From: an uncultured Pelagibacteraceae bacterium
GTDB lineage: Bacteria > Pseudomonadota > Alphaproteobacteria > Pelagibacterales > Pelagibacteraceae
Assembly (NCBI GenBank): GCA_902551985.1
Contig: CACDFI010000007.1
Coordinates: 1-64,000, forward strand
Length of the DNA: 64,000 bases
Direction: 5' to 3'
A program made the position numbers and the translations under genes. Positions 25,878-35,312 of this stretch are shown in pieces (the first letter of the stretch is position 1; every line of letters starts with the position of its first letter). The notes beneath the pieces were generated by a model. That model was not told where the DNA came from. It saw only the letters and a list, made by a program, of their open reading frames with translations, and made no database searches.

Positions 25878-26147
25878 TTACAATAATGCTAGATTTCTAG
25901 CTCTTTTAATTGACATAGATAATTCTCTTTGTTTTTTTTGACTAACAGAGGTAATCCTTGAGGGTAGTATTTTTCCGTTCTCTGAAATATATCTTTTTAA
26001 AAGCTTTATATTTTTATAATCAACTATAGGTGCTCCTTTTCCAGTAAGAGGACATTTCTTTTTAAATTTATATTTTTGATTTTGAAAGATACTTAGTTTT
26101 GCAAAATTACTTTGCTTATTTTTTTTTTTATTATTTCTTTTTTTCAT
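25878..26147 (-). CDS. rpsR: 30S ribosomal protein S18
   Basis: An 89-aa S18, a small-subunit platform protein that pairs with S6. The signature region runs from [18 protein letters not shown], where the Cys is a typical bacterial S18 residue, to [18 protein letters not shown] and the basic C-terminus [10 protein letters not shown]. The N-terminal 20 residues are an unusually Lys/Asn-rich tail ([16 protein letters not shown]), consistent with AT-driven codon bias. The gene is 8 bp downstream of rpsF. Confidence 0.97.
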   Translation of the reverse strand: MKKRNNKKKNKQSNFAKLSIFQNQKYKFKKKCPLTGKGAPIVDYKNIKLLKRYISENGKILPSRITSVSQKKQRELSMSIKRARNLALL

Positions 26148-26155
26148 AAAATGAT

Positions 26156-26500
26156 TTAATTATCTAATATTACTTTCTCATCTACTTTTTTGAAATAATT
26201 AGTTTCTAAGTCAAATTTTTTTACTCTTACTGTTAAATATCTTAATAAATTTTTATCAATTTTTTCATTTTTCTCTAGTTCAGATATAGTTTTTCCATTT
26301 GCTTTAATTTTGAAGTGAATATAATTACCTTTTTTATTTTTTTTTATTAAATAAGAGAGGTTCATTAGCCCCCAATTTTCTAATTTCACGATATTACCAT
26401 CAAACTTTTCTACAATTTTAGAATATTTCTCTTCTAGCTGCTTTATTTGGGAGGGGCTTATATCCTGTCTTGCTATAATTGTGTGTTCATATAAGTTCAT
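26156..26500 (-). CDS. rpsF: 30S ribosomal protein S6
   Basis: A 114-aa S6 that binds S18 and the central domain of 16S rRNA. The fold begins with [18 protein letters not shown] and includes [23 protein letters not shown] and the C-terminal strand [11 protein letters not shown]. The C-terminal extension beyond the core is short. It is the first gene of the minus-strand ribosomal run and is divergent from fabD across about 84 bp, where a TATAAT-like element is seen. Confidence 0.96.
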   Translation of the reverse strand: MNLYEHTIIARQDISPSQIKQLEEKYSKIVEKFDGNIVKLENWGLMNLSYLIKKNKKGNYIHFKIKANGKTISELEKNEKIDKNLLRYLTVRVKKFDLETNYFKKVDEKVILDN

Positions 26501-26531
26501 AATAAATCTTTCAAAAAAAAGAGGATATACT

Positions 26532-26537
26532 ATTATA
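26532..26537 (-). promoter_or_regulatory. Putative -10 element of the rpsF operon
   Basis: Minus-strand TATAAT lies 31 bp upstream of the rpsF ATG in the divergent rpsF/fabD spacer. No convincing -35 box is found at 16-18 bp, and the spacer is strongly AT-rich, so chance matches are likely. I offer it as the best candidate for the ribosomal-operon promoter. Confidence 0.3.
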
Positions 26538-26584
26538 ATTTTTTAATTACAATATAAAAAATAAGGTTTTTGCTTATATTTTCT

Positions 26585-27505
26585 ATGTTTTCTGTTTTAT
26601 TTCCAGGTCAAGGTTCTCAATCGGTTGGAATGGCTAAAGAATTTTATGATAATTTTGATTATGTAAGAGATATCTTCAGTGAGGCAGACGACACACTCAA
26701 TTTGCCAATAAGCAAATTAATCTTTGATGGTCCAAAAGAATTATTAGATCAGACTGAAAATACACAACCTGCAATATTTTTAGTTAGTTACTCAATTTTT
26801 AATGTTATCAAACAAGAGACAAATTTCGAAATTAATAAAGCAAGCTTTTTTGCAGGACATTCTTTAGGCGAATATTCAGCTTTAGCATGTGCGGGTGTGA
26901 TAAATTTTAAGGAAACAATTAAACTTTTAAAAATAAGAGGAAATGCCATGCAAAATGCAGTCCCAAAAAATAGAGGTGGTATGTTAGCTGTTTTAGGTGA
27001 GGAAATAAAAAAAATTGAAGAAATTCTTGAAAAGAATAAAAACCATTACAATTGTTTTATAGCAAATGACAATTCAAATGGACAAGTAGTGATAAGTGGA
27101 AAAAATGAAGATATTGATAAATTAATAAGTGACTTAAAAACTTCAAATATTAAAAATATTAAATTGTCAGTTTCTGCTCCTTTTCATTGTCCATTGATGA
27201 GAGAAGCTACTGAAACCATGAATAATGTGCTTAACAAAACTAAATTTTCTTTGCCTAATAATATGATTTTTTCAAATGTGACTGCAGAGCCATCAAACGA
27301 TCCAGAGTATATTAAAAAACTTTTAATTGATCAGATAGAAAAGCCAGTGCGCTGGAGGGAAAGTATTGTTAATATGATTCAATCTGGATGTAAAAAATTT
27401 ATTGAAATTGGTCCTGGTAAAATATTATCAGGACTTGTAAAAAGAATTGATAGAAATGTTGATTTAATTCAAGTAAATATTATAGATGATCTTAAAAATT
27501 TATGA
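26585..27505 (+). CDS. fabD: Malonyl-CoA:ACP transacylase
   Basis: Loads malonyl groups on acyl carrier protein for fatty acid elongation. The N-terminal VLFPGQGSQSVGMAK, the nucleophile serine in FFAGHSLGEYSALA, and the later SAPFHCPLM with the catalytic His are all present. The protein is about 306 aa from the ATG at 26585, which places the FPGQGSQ motif at the usual distance; a TTG at 26570 would add five hydrophobic residues. The stop overlaps the fabG ATG by 4 bp (ATGA), forming fabD-fabG-acpP. Confidence 0.95.
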   Translation: MFSVLFPGQGSQSVGMAKEFYDNFDYVRDIFSEADDTLNLPISKLIFDGPKELLDQTENTQPAIFLVSYSIFNVIKQETNFEINKASFFAGHSLGEYSALACAGVINFKETIKLLKIRGNAMQNAVPKNRGGMLAVLGEEIKKIEEILEKNKNHYNCFIANDNSNGQVVISGKNEDIDKLISDLKTSNIKNIKLSVSAPFHCPLMREATETMNNVLNKTKFSLPNNMIFSNVTAEPSNDPEYIKKLLIDQIEKPVRWRESIVNMIQSGCKKFIEIGPGKILSGLVKRIDRNVDLIQVNIIDDLKNL

Positions 27506-28239
27506 TGAACTTAAAAAATTTGAATATACTTATAACTGGAGCTACTGGAGTAATTGGCAATTCAATTACAGATAAATTAATTATTGCTGGTGCAAACGTT
27601 TTAGTCACTGGAACAAATGAGCAAAAGTTAAAAAATCTTCAAGATAAATATAAAGGGTTGAATTCAATAAAGTTTGATATTAGTGAGCATAAAAAAATTG
27701 ATAAATTTGTTGAAGAATGTAGCAAATTTTTTTCAAACAAAATTGATGTACTAATAAATAATGCTGGAATTACAAACGACAATTTATCAATAAGAATGAA
27801 AGAGGAAGAGTGGAAAAAAGTTATAGATATTAATCTTACCTCAACATTTCTAATCACAAAAAATGTAATAAAAAAAATGTTAAAATTCAAAAATGGAAAA
27901 ATAATCAATGTTACATCTGTAGTAGGTCATACTGGAAATATAGGACAGGCAAATTACGCCGCATCAAAAGCTGGAATAATTGCAATGTCTAAAAGCCTTG
28001 CGATTGAGTATGGCAAAAAAAATATTAAAGTAAACTGCATATCCCCAGGATTCATAATCTCAGATATGACAGCTAAAATTAGCGAAGAGCATGCAGAACT
28101 AATGAAATCTAGGATATCTCTTAATAAATTTGGTAGTCCAGAAGATGTTGCTAATTCAATAGCTTTCCTAAGTTCTAATTTGTCAGACTATATAACTGGA
28201 GAAACAATACATGTTAATGGCGGCATGTATTTTAGTTGA
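27502..28239 (+). CDS. fabG: 3-oxoacyl-ACP reductase
   Basis: NADPH-dependent reduction of 3-oxoacyl-ACP. A 245-aa classical SDR with [11 protein letters not shown] as the nucleotide loop near 13-23, NNAGIT for fold stability, Ser in [13 protein letters not shown], and the intact catalytic YAASKAG with Tyr and Lys. In contrast, the SDR at 153-863 lacks this Tyr. The C-terminal [13 protein letters not shown] ends as expected. Two in-frame ATGs (27502 and 27505) are both plausible; the first overlaps fabD. Confidence 0.95.
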   Translation: MMNLKNLNILITGATGVIGNSITDKLIIAGANVLVTGTNEQKLKNLQDKYKGLNSIKFDISEHKKIDKFVEECSKFFSNKIDVLINNAGITNDNLSIRMKEEEWKKVIDINLTSTFLITKNVIKKMLKFKNGKIINVTSVVGHTGNIGQANYAASKAGIIAMSKSLAIEYGKKNIKVNCISPGFIISDMTAKISEEHAELMKSRISLNKFGSPEDVANSIAFLSSNLSDYITGETIHVNGGMYFS

Positions 28240-28285
28240 CAAAATAGATAAAATATTTATTAACAAATTAACTATAAGGAACAAA

Positions 28286-28525
28286 ATGTCAGATGATATT
28301 TCAAGTAAAGTAAAAAAAATTGTTGCCGATCACTTAGGAATTGATGAAGCAAAAGTAAATGAAGAGTCAAGCTTTATTGATGATCTTGGTGCAGATAGTT
28401 TGGATACAGTAGAGCTGGTTATGGCTTTTGAAGAAGAATTTGGATCTGAAATATCAGATAGTGATGCGGAAAAAATTTTGACTGTTGGAGATGCAGTAAA
28501 ATTTATTGAAAACAAAGCAAACTAA
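28286..28525 (+). CDS. acpP: Acyl carrier protein
   Basis: A 79-aa acidic carrier protein. The phosphopantetheine attachment serine is in [22 protein letters not shown] chose the ATG at 28286 because it gives the standard ACP N-terminus ([18 protein letters not shown]) and is preceded by an AAGGA ribosome site at 28276-28280; an upstream in-frame start at 28211 overlaps fabG and adds non-homologous residues. It is followed after 13 bp by gmk, not by fabF as in many alphaproteobacteria. Confidence 0.97.
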   Translation: MSDDISSKVKKIVADHLGIDEAKVNEESSFIDDLGADSLDTVELVMAFEEEFGSEISDSDAEKILTVGDAVKFIENKAN

Positions 28526-28538
28526 TTTTTTTACTTAA

Positions 28539-29174
28539 ATGGCCGCAAAAAAAGATGGGGTGATTGTAATACTATCCTCTCCCTCGGGCGCTGGTAAAAC
28601 AACTTTAGTAAAAAAAATTTCTTCAAGAAATAATTTTAAAATTTCAATTTCACATACAACTAGAAGACCAAGACTTAACGAGAGAAATGGAAAAGATTAC
28701 TATTTTATAAATATCAAAGAATTTAAGTCTCTTATTAAACAAGGAAAATTTCTAGAGCATGCAAAAGTATTTAAAAATTATTATGGCTCCCTAAAAAAAA
28801 CTGTAGTTGAAAAATTAAAAAAAGGTGAAAATGTAATTTTTGATATTGATTGGCAAGGCACACGTCAAATTATAAAAAAAAAATTAAAATACAAAATCAT
28901 TACTATTTTTATACTTCCACCAACAAAAAAGGAGTTATTCAATAGATTGCTGAAAAGAGATCAAAAAGATAAAAAAATAGCAAGAGAAAGAATGAAGCAA
29001 TTCAGAGCTGATGTAATGCATTGGAAAGAATATGATTTCACTGTTATAAATGATAAAGTTGAATTGTGTTACAAAGAAATAATAAGCTTTATTAAAAAAA
29101 AAAAAAATAATATGAGAAATTCAAATTTTAATAAAAAAAATATAAAAAATCATATTAATGCACTAATTAATTAA
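28539..29174 (+). CDS. gmk: Guanylate kinase
   Basis: Converts GMP and ATP to GDP and ADP. A 211-aa protein with the P-loop ILSSPSGAGKTTLVKK at about 10-25, the GMP-binding SHTTRRPRLNERNGKDYYF region, and DIDWQGTRQI. The C-terminus is longer and more Lys/Asn-rich than usual (after residue 185) and contains an A14 tract at 29094-29107 that encodes four lysines. Its stop overlaps the convergent rsmA stop by 12 bp. Confidence 0.96.
   Translation: MAAKKDGVIVILSSPSGAGKTTLVKKISSRNNFKISISHTTRRPRLNERNGKDYYFINIKEFKSLIKQGKFLEHAKVFKNYYGSLKKTVVEKLKKGENVIFDIDWQGTRQIIKKKLKYKIITIFILPPTKKELFNRLLKRDQKDKKIARERMKQFRADVMHWKEYDFTVINDKVELCYKEIISFIKKKKNNMRNSNFNKKNIKNHINALIN
29094..29107 (+). repeat. A14 homopolymer inside gmk
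   Basis: Fourteen consecutive adenines encode Lys residues near the gmk C-terminus. Long A tracts are known sites of polymerase or ribosome slippage. The tract lies beyond the catalytic core, so a slip would only change the tail. Confidence 0.9.
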
Positions 29175-29954
29175 AGACTCATATATTTCACAGATTTTAT
29201 AGTAGGTAAGATTATTCAAATTTTGAGGTCTAACATTTAAGTCTAAGTCTAATTTTTTTGCCACATTGTTAAAGTCTTTGAATAAAAATTTTAGAGGTTT
29301 TTTTATCATTTTTCGTCTTTGACTAAAAAAAATATTAGTTACATGCTCTAAATTTTTAGGATCTTTAAAATTAAATTTACTATGTTTAGGTGTAAAGACT
29401 AATAAAGTACTCTTTACTTTAGGCCTTGGATCAAAGCTTGATGGTTCTATATCTACTATCTTTTCAATTTTCATTTTCCAATTTGCAATAATTGAGAGTC
29501 TTCCATAATTTTTTGTATTTGTTTTAGCAACAATTCTATCTGCAACCTCCTTTTGAAACATGAGGATCATTTTTTTACAAAAATTTTCCAACTTTTCAGA
29601 TTTAATCCATTTTGATAAAATTTGTGTCGATATGTTGTAAGGTAGATTTCCAAATATTATCAATTTTTTGTTTGAAAAAATTTCATATTGAAACTTCATC
29701 ATATCTTCGTTAATTACTCTTATTTTGTTGCCAAATTTTTCATGTAAATATTTCGCCAATCTTTCATCTTTTTCTATCACAGTAAAATCTTTAGGTTTTT
29801 TTTCTAAAATTTTTTCTGTAAGTTTTCCTGTTCCTGGCCCAACCTCAATCACTCTATCTTTATTGTTGATATTTCCAATTTCAACTATTAGATCAATTAT
29901 TTTTTGATCTTTTAAAAAATTTTGTCCTAAGCTTTTTTTTGCCAAAAATCTCAT
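29163..29954 (-). CDS. rsmA: 16S rRNA adenine dimethyltransferase
   Basis: Also known as KsgA; dimethylates two adjacent adenines in helix 45 of 16S rRNA. The 263-aa protein has the N-terminal KSLGQNFLKD motif, SAM-binding EVGPGTGKLTEKI at about 38-50, the catalytic NLPYNIST (about 103-110), and the C-terminal SSFDPRPKVKSTLL. It overlaps pdxA by 4 bp as the last gene of the lptF-lptG-lptD-surA-pdxA-rsmA block. Confidence 0.96.
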   Translation of the reverse strand: MRFLAKKSLGQNFLKDQKIIDLIVEIGNINNKDRVIEVGPGTGKLTEKILEKKPKDFTVIEKDERLAKYLHEKFGNKIRVINEDMMKFQYEIFSNKKLIIFGNLPYNISTQILSKWIKSEKLENFCKKMILMFQKEVADRIVAKTNTKNYGRLSIIANWKMKIEKIVDIEPSSFDPRPKVKSTLLVFTPKHSKFNFKDPKNLEHVTNIFFSQRRKMIKKPLKFLFKDFNNVAKKLDLDLNVRPQNLNNLTYYKICEIYESLIN

Positions 29955-30916
29955 TTGATTTTGTTTAAAAAATCAAAAATATAGTAAATTGATGATGGGT
30001 CAGATTTATTTTTTCCTAACATTTCATAATTTGGTCCATGATCAGGTGTGACCTTTATAAATGGCAAGCCAATAGTCACATTAATGGCATTAAATTTAAA
30101 TAAAGTTTTAGCTGGAGTTAAAACCTGATCGTGATACATGCCAATTACGACATTAAATTTTTTAAAATTTTTTCCTAAAAAAAAAGTATCAGCTGCAAAA
30201 GGACCTTCAATTTTTATTTTCTTTTTCTCTAAATAATTTATTGCAGGAATGATTTCACTTTTTTCCTCACTAACAGGTTCAATACTTTCACAATGTGGAT
30301 TTAAGCCAAGAATAGCAATTTTTGGTTTTTTTTGTAATCTTTTAATAAAGAATTCATTTATTTTTAGAACATTATTGATTATCCTTTTTTTTTTTACGAA
30401 CTTCGAAACTTTTTTAATTGGAACATGTGTTGTTAAGGGATTGACAGAAAGTTTATTATTATAAATTAACATAACAGGATTTTTAGAATTTGTTTTATTT
30501 GCAATGTATTCTGTGATACCTAGAAATTTTTTTTTAAGAAAATGCCTTTTTGATATTGGTCCATTTATGAGCGCTTGTACATTTTTTTTTTTTATTAATT
30601 TAAGACCTAATTCAAAACAATTTGCAATATATTGGTTTGAATGCCCTGAAATATTTGTAAATGTATTTTTAAAATTATAATTTACATGTAAAATATTTAC
30701 TTCTTTTTTTAATGAATTATGTAGATCTCTAATCTTATTAAGATTAATTTTATAATTTAGATATAACATTTGCTTGTGAAATAACTCATAATTTCCAATC
30801 AAAACTATTTTTTTATTCAACTCCTTAAATTTCTTAGATTTGAAATATTTTAATAGAATTTCTGAAAAAGTTGAATTTGGTTCTCCAAGAACTATTAAAA
30901 TTATTTTAGTATTCAT
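29951..30916 (-). CDS. pdxA: 4-hydroxythreonine-4-phosphate dehydrogenase
   Basis: Pyridoxal phosphate biosynthesis. The 321-aa protein has the PdxA layout with GHSNQYIANCFELGLKLI, NGPISKRHF, a metal-binding His in LTTHVPI and a second in YHDQVLTPAKTLF, and the end motif GLPFIKVTPDHGPNYE. The normal neighbour order surA-pdxA-rsmA is conserved. Lys-rich composition reflects AT bias. The start overlaps the surA stop by 11 bp. Confidence 0.94.
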   Translation of the reverse strand: MNTKIILIVLGEPNSTFSEILLKYFKSKKFKELNKKIVLIGNYELFHKQMLYLNYKINLNKIRDLHNSLKKEVNILHVNYNFKNTFTNISGHSNQYIANCFELGLKLIKKKNVQALINGPISKRHFLKKKFLGITEYIANKTNSKNPVMLIYNNKLSVNPLTTHVPIKKVSKFVKKKRIINNVLKINEFFIKRLQKKPKIAILGLNPHCESIEPVSEEKSEIIPAINYLEKKKIKIEGPFAADTFFLGKNFKKFNVVIGMYHDQVLTPAKTLFKFNAINVTIGLPFIKVTPDHGPNYEMLGKNKSDPSSIYYIFDFLNKIK

Positions 30917-31841
30917 TTATTTCTATATTTTTTTTTAATCTTTTGTAAAATATTGTTGAGAAATTATTTAATTGTCGGTTTGTTTCATTTTTTATTAACT
31001 TTTTTAACTCATTTTCTAAGTTAATTTTTTGTTTTAACTCTCTTTTGTCATTTAATTTTATTAAAATATAACCATTTTGTAATTTGATAGGTTGACTAAT
31101 CTCATTAATTCTTAATTTTTTAATGTCTTTTATTATTTTAGTTGATATCTGAAGCTCATTTATCCAACCAATCAATCCACCATTACTTGAAGTGTTCGAA
31201 ATACTATAAATATTTGCTGTGTTTTCAAAGCCTATTTTCTTTATACTTTTTTTAATTTCTAAAGTTTTTTGTTTTAAATTTCCATCTAAACTACTTTCGA
31301 AAAATATCTCTGATAAATTATATGAAAATTTCTTTTTCTCTTTATTTATCTGATCTTGTATGTTTTGTTTTAACTCTTTTTTATTTATTACTACATTTCC
31401 CGAATATTTTTGATAAATTAATCTATTCCACAATCCTTCAATATATAATTTTTGTTGAATAGTCTCATATTCTAAATTTAAATTTTTCAATATTATTAAA
31501 AACTCATCTTTATTCTTAATATTTTTTTTTAAAAAAAAATTTCTTTCTACAACATCTATTATTTTTTTATTTTCATCAAAATTAAAATATTTTTTTAATT
31601 CTTTTTTTTTAATTATCTCATTTATAAGAGAGTCTCTTGCGATGATGTTGGTTCTAGATTTTTCTAAATCCTTTAATTTAGGATTTAAAAAAAATAAATA
31701 TCTTTTTTCATTTTCGATATCTACATTGGTAATAATTTCGTCTTGTATTTGAACTTTAATCTCTATCAAATTTCCAAAAACTTGACTTTTGAAACTTAGT
31801 GTAATTATTAATATTATACATAATACTTTAATTTTATACAT
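30906..31841 (-). CDS. surA: SurA-like periplasmic peptidyl-prolyl isomerase/chaperone
   Basis: Predicted outer-membrane protein chaperone, 311 aa. It has a signal peptide (about 1-23: MYKIKVLCIILIITLSFKS then QVFGN), a SurA-N helical domain, and one parvulin-like domain (about 170-265) with the SSNGGLIGWINELQIS core. E. coli SurA has two parvulin domains, so this is a reduced version. Start chosen as the ATG at 31841, 2 bp after the lptD stop; a GTG at 31847 overlapping that stop is possible. The lptD-surA-pdxA-rsmA order strongly supports the identity. Confidence 0.87.
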   Translation of the reverse strand: MYKIKVLCIILIITLSFKSQVFGNLIEIKVQIQDEIITNVDIENEKRYLFFLNPKLKDLEKSRTNIIARDSLINEIIKKKELKKYFNFDENKKIIDVVERNFFLKKNIKNKDEFLIILKNLNLEYETIQQKLYIEGLWNRLIYQKYSGNVVINKKELKQNIQDQINKEKKKFSYNLSEIFFESSLDGNLKQKTLEIKKSIKKIGFENTANIYSISNTSSNGGLIGWINELQISTKIIKDIKKLRINEISQPIKLQNGYILIKLNDKRELKQKINLENELKKLIKNETNRQLNNFSTIFYKRLKKNIEINEY

Positions 31842-31843
31842 GA

Positions 31844-34237
31844 TCACTCAAAAATTGTATTAGCTGATCCACGTAATTCGGCAAACGGAATAAATTTTAT
31901 AAGAAAGTATAAACTTTCGTCGGGAATTAGGTTGCCATCTCTAAAAAATTTTTTTTCATATTGAAAAGAGGCTGATAAACAATCTGTTTCATATTTATAT
32001 GCTAATTTATAAAATTGAGTAAAATCATCTTTAAGATCTTTAGTTGTATCAAACTTAAATGAATGCTCATCAGTAAATTTAATTTCAGTGTTATTTGTTA
32101 ATAATTCTGAATTTCCTAGCTCGTGATTTTCAGTTATGTAATCAAATGTTGTTACTATTTTATTAATTCCTAATTTAGCAGAAATTGCATCATAATTAGA
32201 AAATTTTAAATCTCTATCATATGAAAAATTGTAATTTAACTCTAATTTATCGTCAAATTTATAAAAGATATCTCCAACAATATCAGATCTAGTTTGATCT
32301 AATTTAGATATACTTGGTAACCCTGGATTTTTTTTATCTTTGAATATATTACCAACATTAAATCCCAATATTTTTTCGTTATTAAAATTTTGTTTCTCAA
32401 ATTCTAAACCTAATGTAAGTGACTTACCCTTTTCAACCATATCAGATCTGCCAATTCGATTTGGAGAAAATATACTTCCATAGTCCATCCTTGATCCTGT
32501 GGATGATATATTTTTTCCATTTGTTGGACTGAATCTAAATTGAGCAATAGGTTTTAAAAAGTTATTACTATTGTTAAAATTTTTTTTTAGTGGGAGTTCT
32601 GATTTAAGCAAAAAAGTACCGAAAATTTCGTGGTCATTTTTTTCATCATAAACAGATGAATTTTCTGAATAGGTATTAAAATTTTTTAATAGAAAACTAT
32701 AGTCAGTTACTATGCCTTTCGATGAAATAAAATCATAAGAGTCAAAATTGAAATCATTATTAATCAAAGTTTCATAAATATTTGTATCATATACTTTTTG
32801 AAAACCAGAAGAAGAAAAGTTGAATTGTCCGTTATAACTTTCATCTAATTTTATTTCTTTTTTGAAATTAAAATCAGGGAAAACATACTGATATTTGTCA
32901 CTATTATTCTTTGATAAATCTTCGTATAATCTTACTTTTGTAGTTAGATTTGTATTTTCATCAATAATTTTCTCTACTTCAAAATGAGAAGATAATACGC
33001 TATCACTTTCAATTATTGGGGTATAACTTTTTATATCGTGAATTTTTAAGTAGTTATCGTTGTTGACGTTTTGTAGTTTTAAATCAAAATTTGTATCATC
33101 ATTAAATTTACCATTTAAATTTGCAAATATATGAGAACTAGTATCACTATTTTTTCTATTAAAACTAAAGTCAGTTTTTAGATTTGAATTTCTAAATGCT
33201 TCTCGATATTCACTATGAAAAATTAAATCATTTTCCATATAAATTCTTGGCTTGAATGTAAAATCTTTTGAATTTGATAAATTAAAAAAATATGGAGTAC
33301 TTATTGACGAGCCCAAATTTCCAGAACCTTTATAAAAAGGTGTTAAAAACCCAGATTTTCTTTTTACTGATGGATCAGGGTGATTAAAATAAGGTATATA
33401 AACAAATTTTTTATCAAAAACTTTTAGCCAGGATTTTTCGTACTCAAATAATTTTCTTATTTTATCATGGGTAAATATTTCACTTTGCATTTCCCACCCT
33501 CTACAATTTTTATCTTTTTTATTACAGGTGCTAAAAACAGATTTGTATATTTTTGTTTTTTTATCGTTTGATGTGATACTTTTACCTTTTAATAAAGGAT
33601 CATTTTCACTATTTCCAAAGAATGAATCATCAAATTCAACAAATACCTCTCTTCCAATTATTTCATTAATTTTTAAGTTTATTTTTGAATTTTCAAAAAA
33701 ATAATTGTTAAAATTCTTATCTTTTACCGCAACTTTTTTTGATGAAATTATTTTGTCGATTAACTTAAATACCAAACCTTGCTCGAATAAAAATTTATTT
33801 CTATTATTATCAGTAACGGTTGTTAACTCATTACTTGATATTTTATTTAAATTCCTATTATACAAGACATCAAATGAATTTATTTCGTAGGTATTTTCAC
33901 TTTTGATAAAAGTTTGATTCTTTGAAAATATTGTATTTTCAATTTCATTATAAACAATTTTTTGACTTTCGATATATATGTTATTTTCACTATCAAAATA
34001 TTTAACATCATCAATTACTATTAGCTCTGAAATACTTTTGTTGTAAATAAATTTATCTCCCTCTATTATTAAATTATTTGATGGAATTCTAGCTTTTCCT
34101 TTAGTAGCAAAAATCATGTTACCATTTTCTTCTATTTTTATATTCTTAGAGTCAAATAAAATTGTTTCAGCCTTTGAATTTGAATAAATCAAAATTAGAA
34201 TAAAAGAAAAATAATATATTAAATTTCTAATTTTCAT
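31844..34237 (-). CDS. lptD: LPS assembly protein LptD
   Basis: Outer-membrane beta-barrel that inserts lipopolysaccharide. The 797-aa protein has a signal peptide (about 1-22, ending NSKA), a periplasmic OstA/beta-jellyroll domain (about 25-200: ISELIVIDDVKYF and similar repeats) and a long barrel with alternating aromatic strands. WLKVFDKKFVYIPYFNHPDPSVKRKSGF-type text in the centre includes the conserved YIPYFNHPDPSVKRKSGF block. Cys pair around 240 (STCNKKDKNCRGW) and a C-terminal-side Cys (TDCLSASF) could form the barrel/jellyroll disulfides. It overlaps lptG by 11 bp. Confidence 0.94.
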   Translation of the reverse strand: MKIRNLIYYFSFILILIYSNSKAETILFDSKNIKIEENGNMIFATKGKARIPSNNLIIEGDKFIYNKSISELIVIDDVKYFDSENNIYIESQKIVYNEIENTIFSKNQTFIKSENTYEINSFDVLYNRNLNKISSNELTTVTDNNRNKFLFEQGLVFKLIDKIISSKKVAVKDKNFNNYFFENSKINLKINEIIGREVFVEFDDSFFGNSENDPLLKGKSITSNDKKTKIYKSVFSTCNKKDKNCRGWEMQSEIFTHDKIRKLFEYEKSWLKVFDKKFVYIPYFNHPDPSVKRKSGFLTPFYKGSGNLGSSISTPYFFNLSNSKDFTFKPRIYMENDLIFHSEYREAFRNSNLKTDFSFNRKNSDTSSHIFANLNGKFNDDTNFDLKLQNVNNDNYLKIHDIKSYTPIIESDSVLSSHFEVEKIIDENTNLTTKVRLYEDLSKNNSDKYQYVFPDFNFKKEIKLDESYNGQFNFSSSGFQKVYDTNIYETLINNDFNFDSYDFISSKGIVTDYSFLLKNFNTYSENSSVYDEKNDHEIFGTFLLKSELPLKKNFNNSNNFLKPIAQFRFSPTNGKNISSTGSRMDYGSIFSPNRIGRSDMVEKGKSLTLGLEFEKQNFNNEKILGFNVGNIFKDKKNPGLPSISKLDQTRSDIVGDIFYKFDDKLELNYNFSYDRDLKFSNYDAISAKLGINKIVTTFDYITENHELGNSELLTNNTEIKFTDEHSFKFDTTKDLKDDFTQFYKLAYKYETDCLSASFQYEKKFFRDGNLIPDESLYFLIKFIPFAELRGSANTIFE

Positions 34238-35312
34238 TTAGCTTAGTTAATCCTAATGAACAAATTAAAAAGATAAGAATTTGCGGAAGCCAAACAGAAA
34301 TTTCCACAGGTAAAGTTTCATTTTTACCAAATAAAATCGAAAAGTAATTAATGTAGTAAAATATAACTGACACCGTAACACCTATAACCACCATAAAGAA
34401 TTTCGACTTAATAAAACTTAACTTAAACATCAATAATGCCCCAATAATTGCAGTAAGTGTGAGATAAAATGGTGTACTATATATTTTATTTAAATGTAGT
34501 TTAACCTCAGTCGCAGAGTAACCAATAGATTTATAATTTTCTTGTAACTCAATTAATTGAAAAATATTTAATGAATTTAAATTTGAGTATAAATTAGAAA
34601 TAATCTCACTATTAAAGGATGATTTGTACTGGTATGTTTCAAAATATTTTACCATTTTTTTGTCTGAATAAATCTTAACATTGTTTAAGATCCAATTCTT
34701 TTTATCAATATTAGCTGTTTTAGAAATTATTGTGTTAATTAATTTATAATCTTCATCTAACTCAATTATTTCTAAATTTTCTAGTTTGTTAATTTTATAT
34801 TTTTTAGCATTTATAATATAAATTTTGCTACCATCTATACTTTTCTCCTTTATCCATAATCCGTCTTGGTTAACCACTGCCAAGTGATCTCCTGCATCTG
34901 AATATTTATACTTCATATTTAAATATAAACTTTTTAAATTTGCTGAGAATGAATAATAGGCAAGTATAATGATTATCCCAGTAGTAATTGAGACTATTGA
35001 AACAATTAAAGTAATTTTCATGTTATTTATACCGTTACTTCTCAATAACTCAATTTCCTCATTTTCGTAAAGATTGATAAAGAAAAACATTACTCCTAAT
35101 AGGTAAATAAATGGAAGTATCTCAAAAATAACCGATGGAATATTAAGAATAGTTAAAATTATTGGGTAGTAAAGTTCAACTTTTTTATCATCAAAATATT
35201 TTATCTCTTCAAAAATGTTTAAAAAAAAACTTAAAAAAATAAATACTACTAGGACAATCAAAATATTCTTTAAGTAAAGTTTCGTTAAATATTTTTCATA
35301 TTGTTTAAACAT
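34227..35312 (-). CDS. lptG: LPS export ABC transporter permease LptG
   Basis: Inner-membrane subunit of the LptB2FG lipopolysaccharide extractor, 361 aa. It has the YjgP/YjgQ layout: helices at residues 14-33 (NILIVLVVFIFLSFFLNIFE) and about 55-115, a periplasmic jellyroll domain (about 130-265), and three helices at the end. The EEIELLRSNGINNMKI coupling-helix motif is characteristic. It overlaps lptF by 1 bp and lptD by 11 bp, so all three are likely translated together. Confidence 0.92.
   Translation of the reverse strand: MFKQYEKYLTKLYLKNILIVLVVFIFLSFFLNIFEEIKYFDDKKVELYYPIILTILNIPSVIFEILPFIYLLGVMFFFINLYENEEIELLRSNGINNMKITLIVSIVSITTGIIIILAYYSFSANLKSLYLNMKYKYSDAGDHLAVVNQDGLWIKEKSIDGSKIYIINAKKYKINKLENLEIIELDEDYKLINTIISKTANIDKKNWILNNVKIYSDKKMVKYFETYQYKSSFNSEIISNLYSNLNSLNIFQLIELQENYKSIGYSATEVKLHLNKIYSTPFYLTLTAIIGALLMFKLSFIKSKFFMVVIGVTVSVIFYYINYFSILFGKNETLPVEISVWLPQILIFLICSLGLTKLNEN

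Noticed and set aside
26570-26584. TTG start of fabD at 26570
   Set aside because: Adds five hydrophobic residues with no family support; the ATG at 26585 fits.
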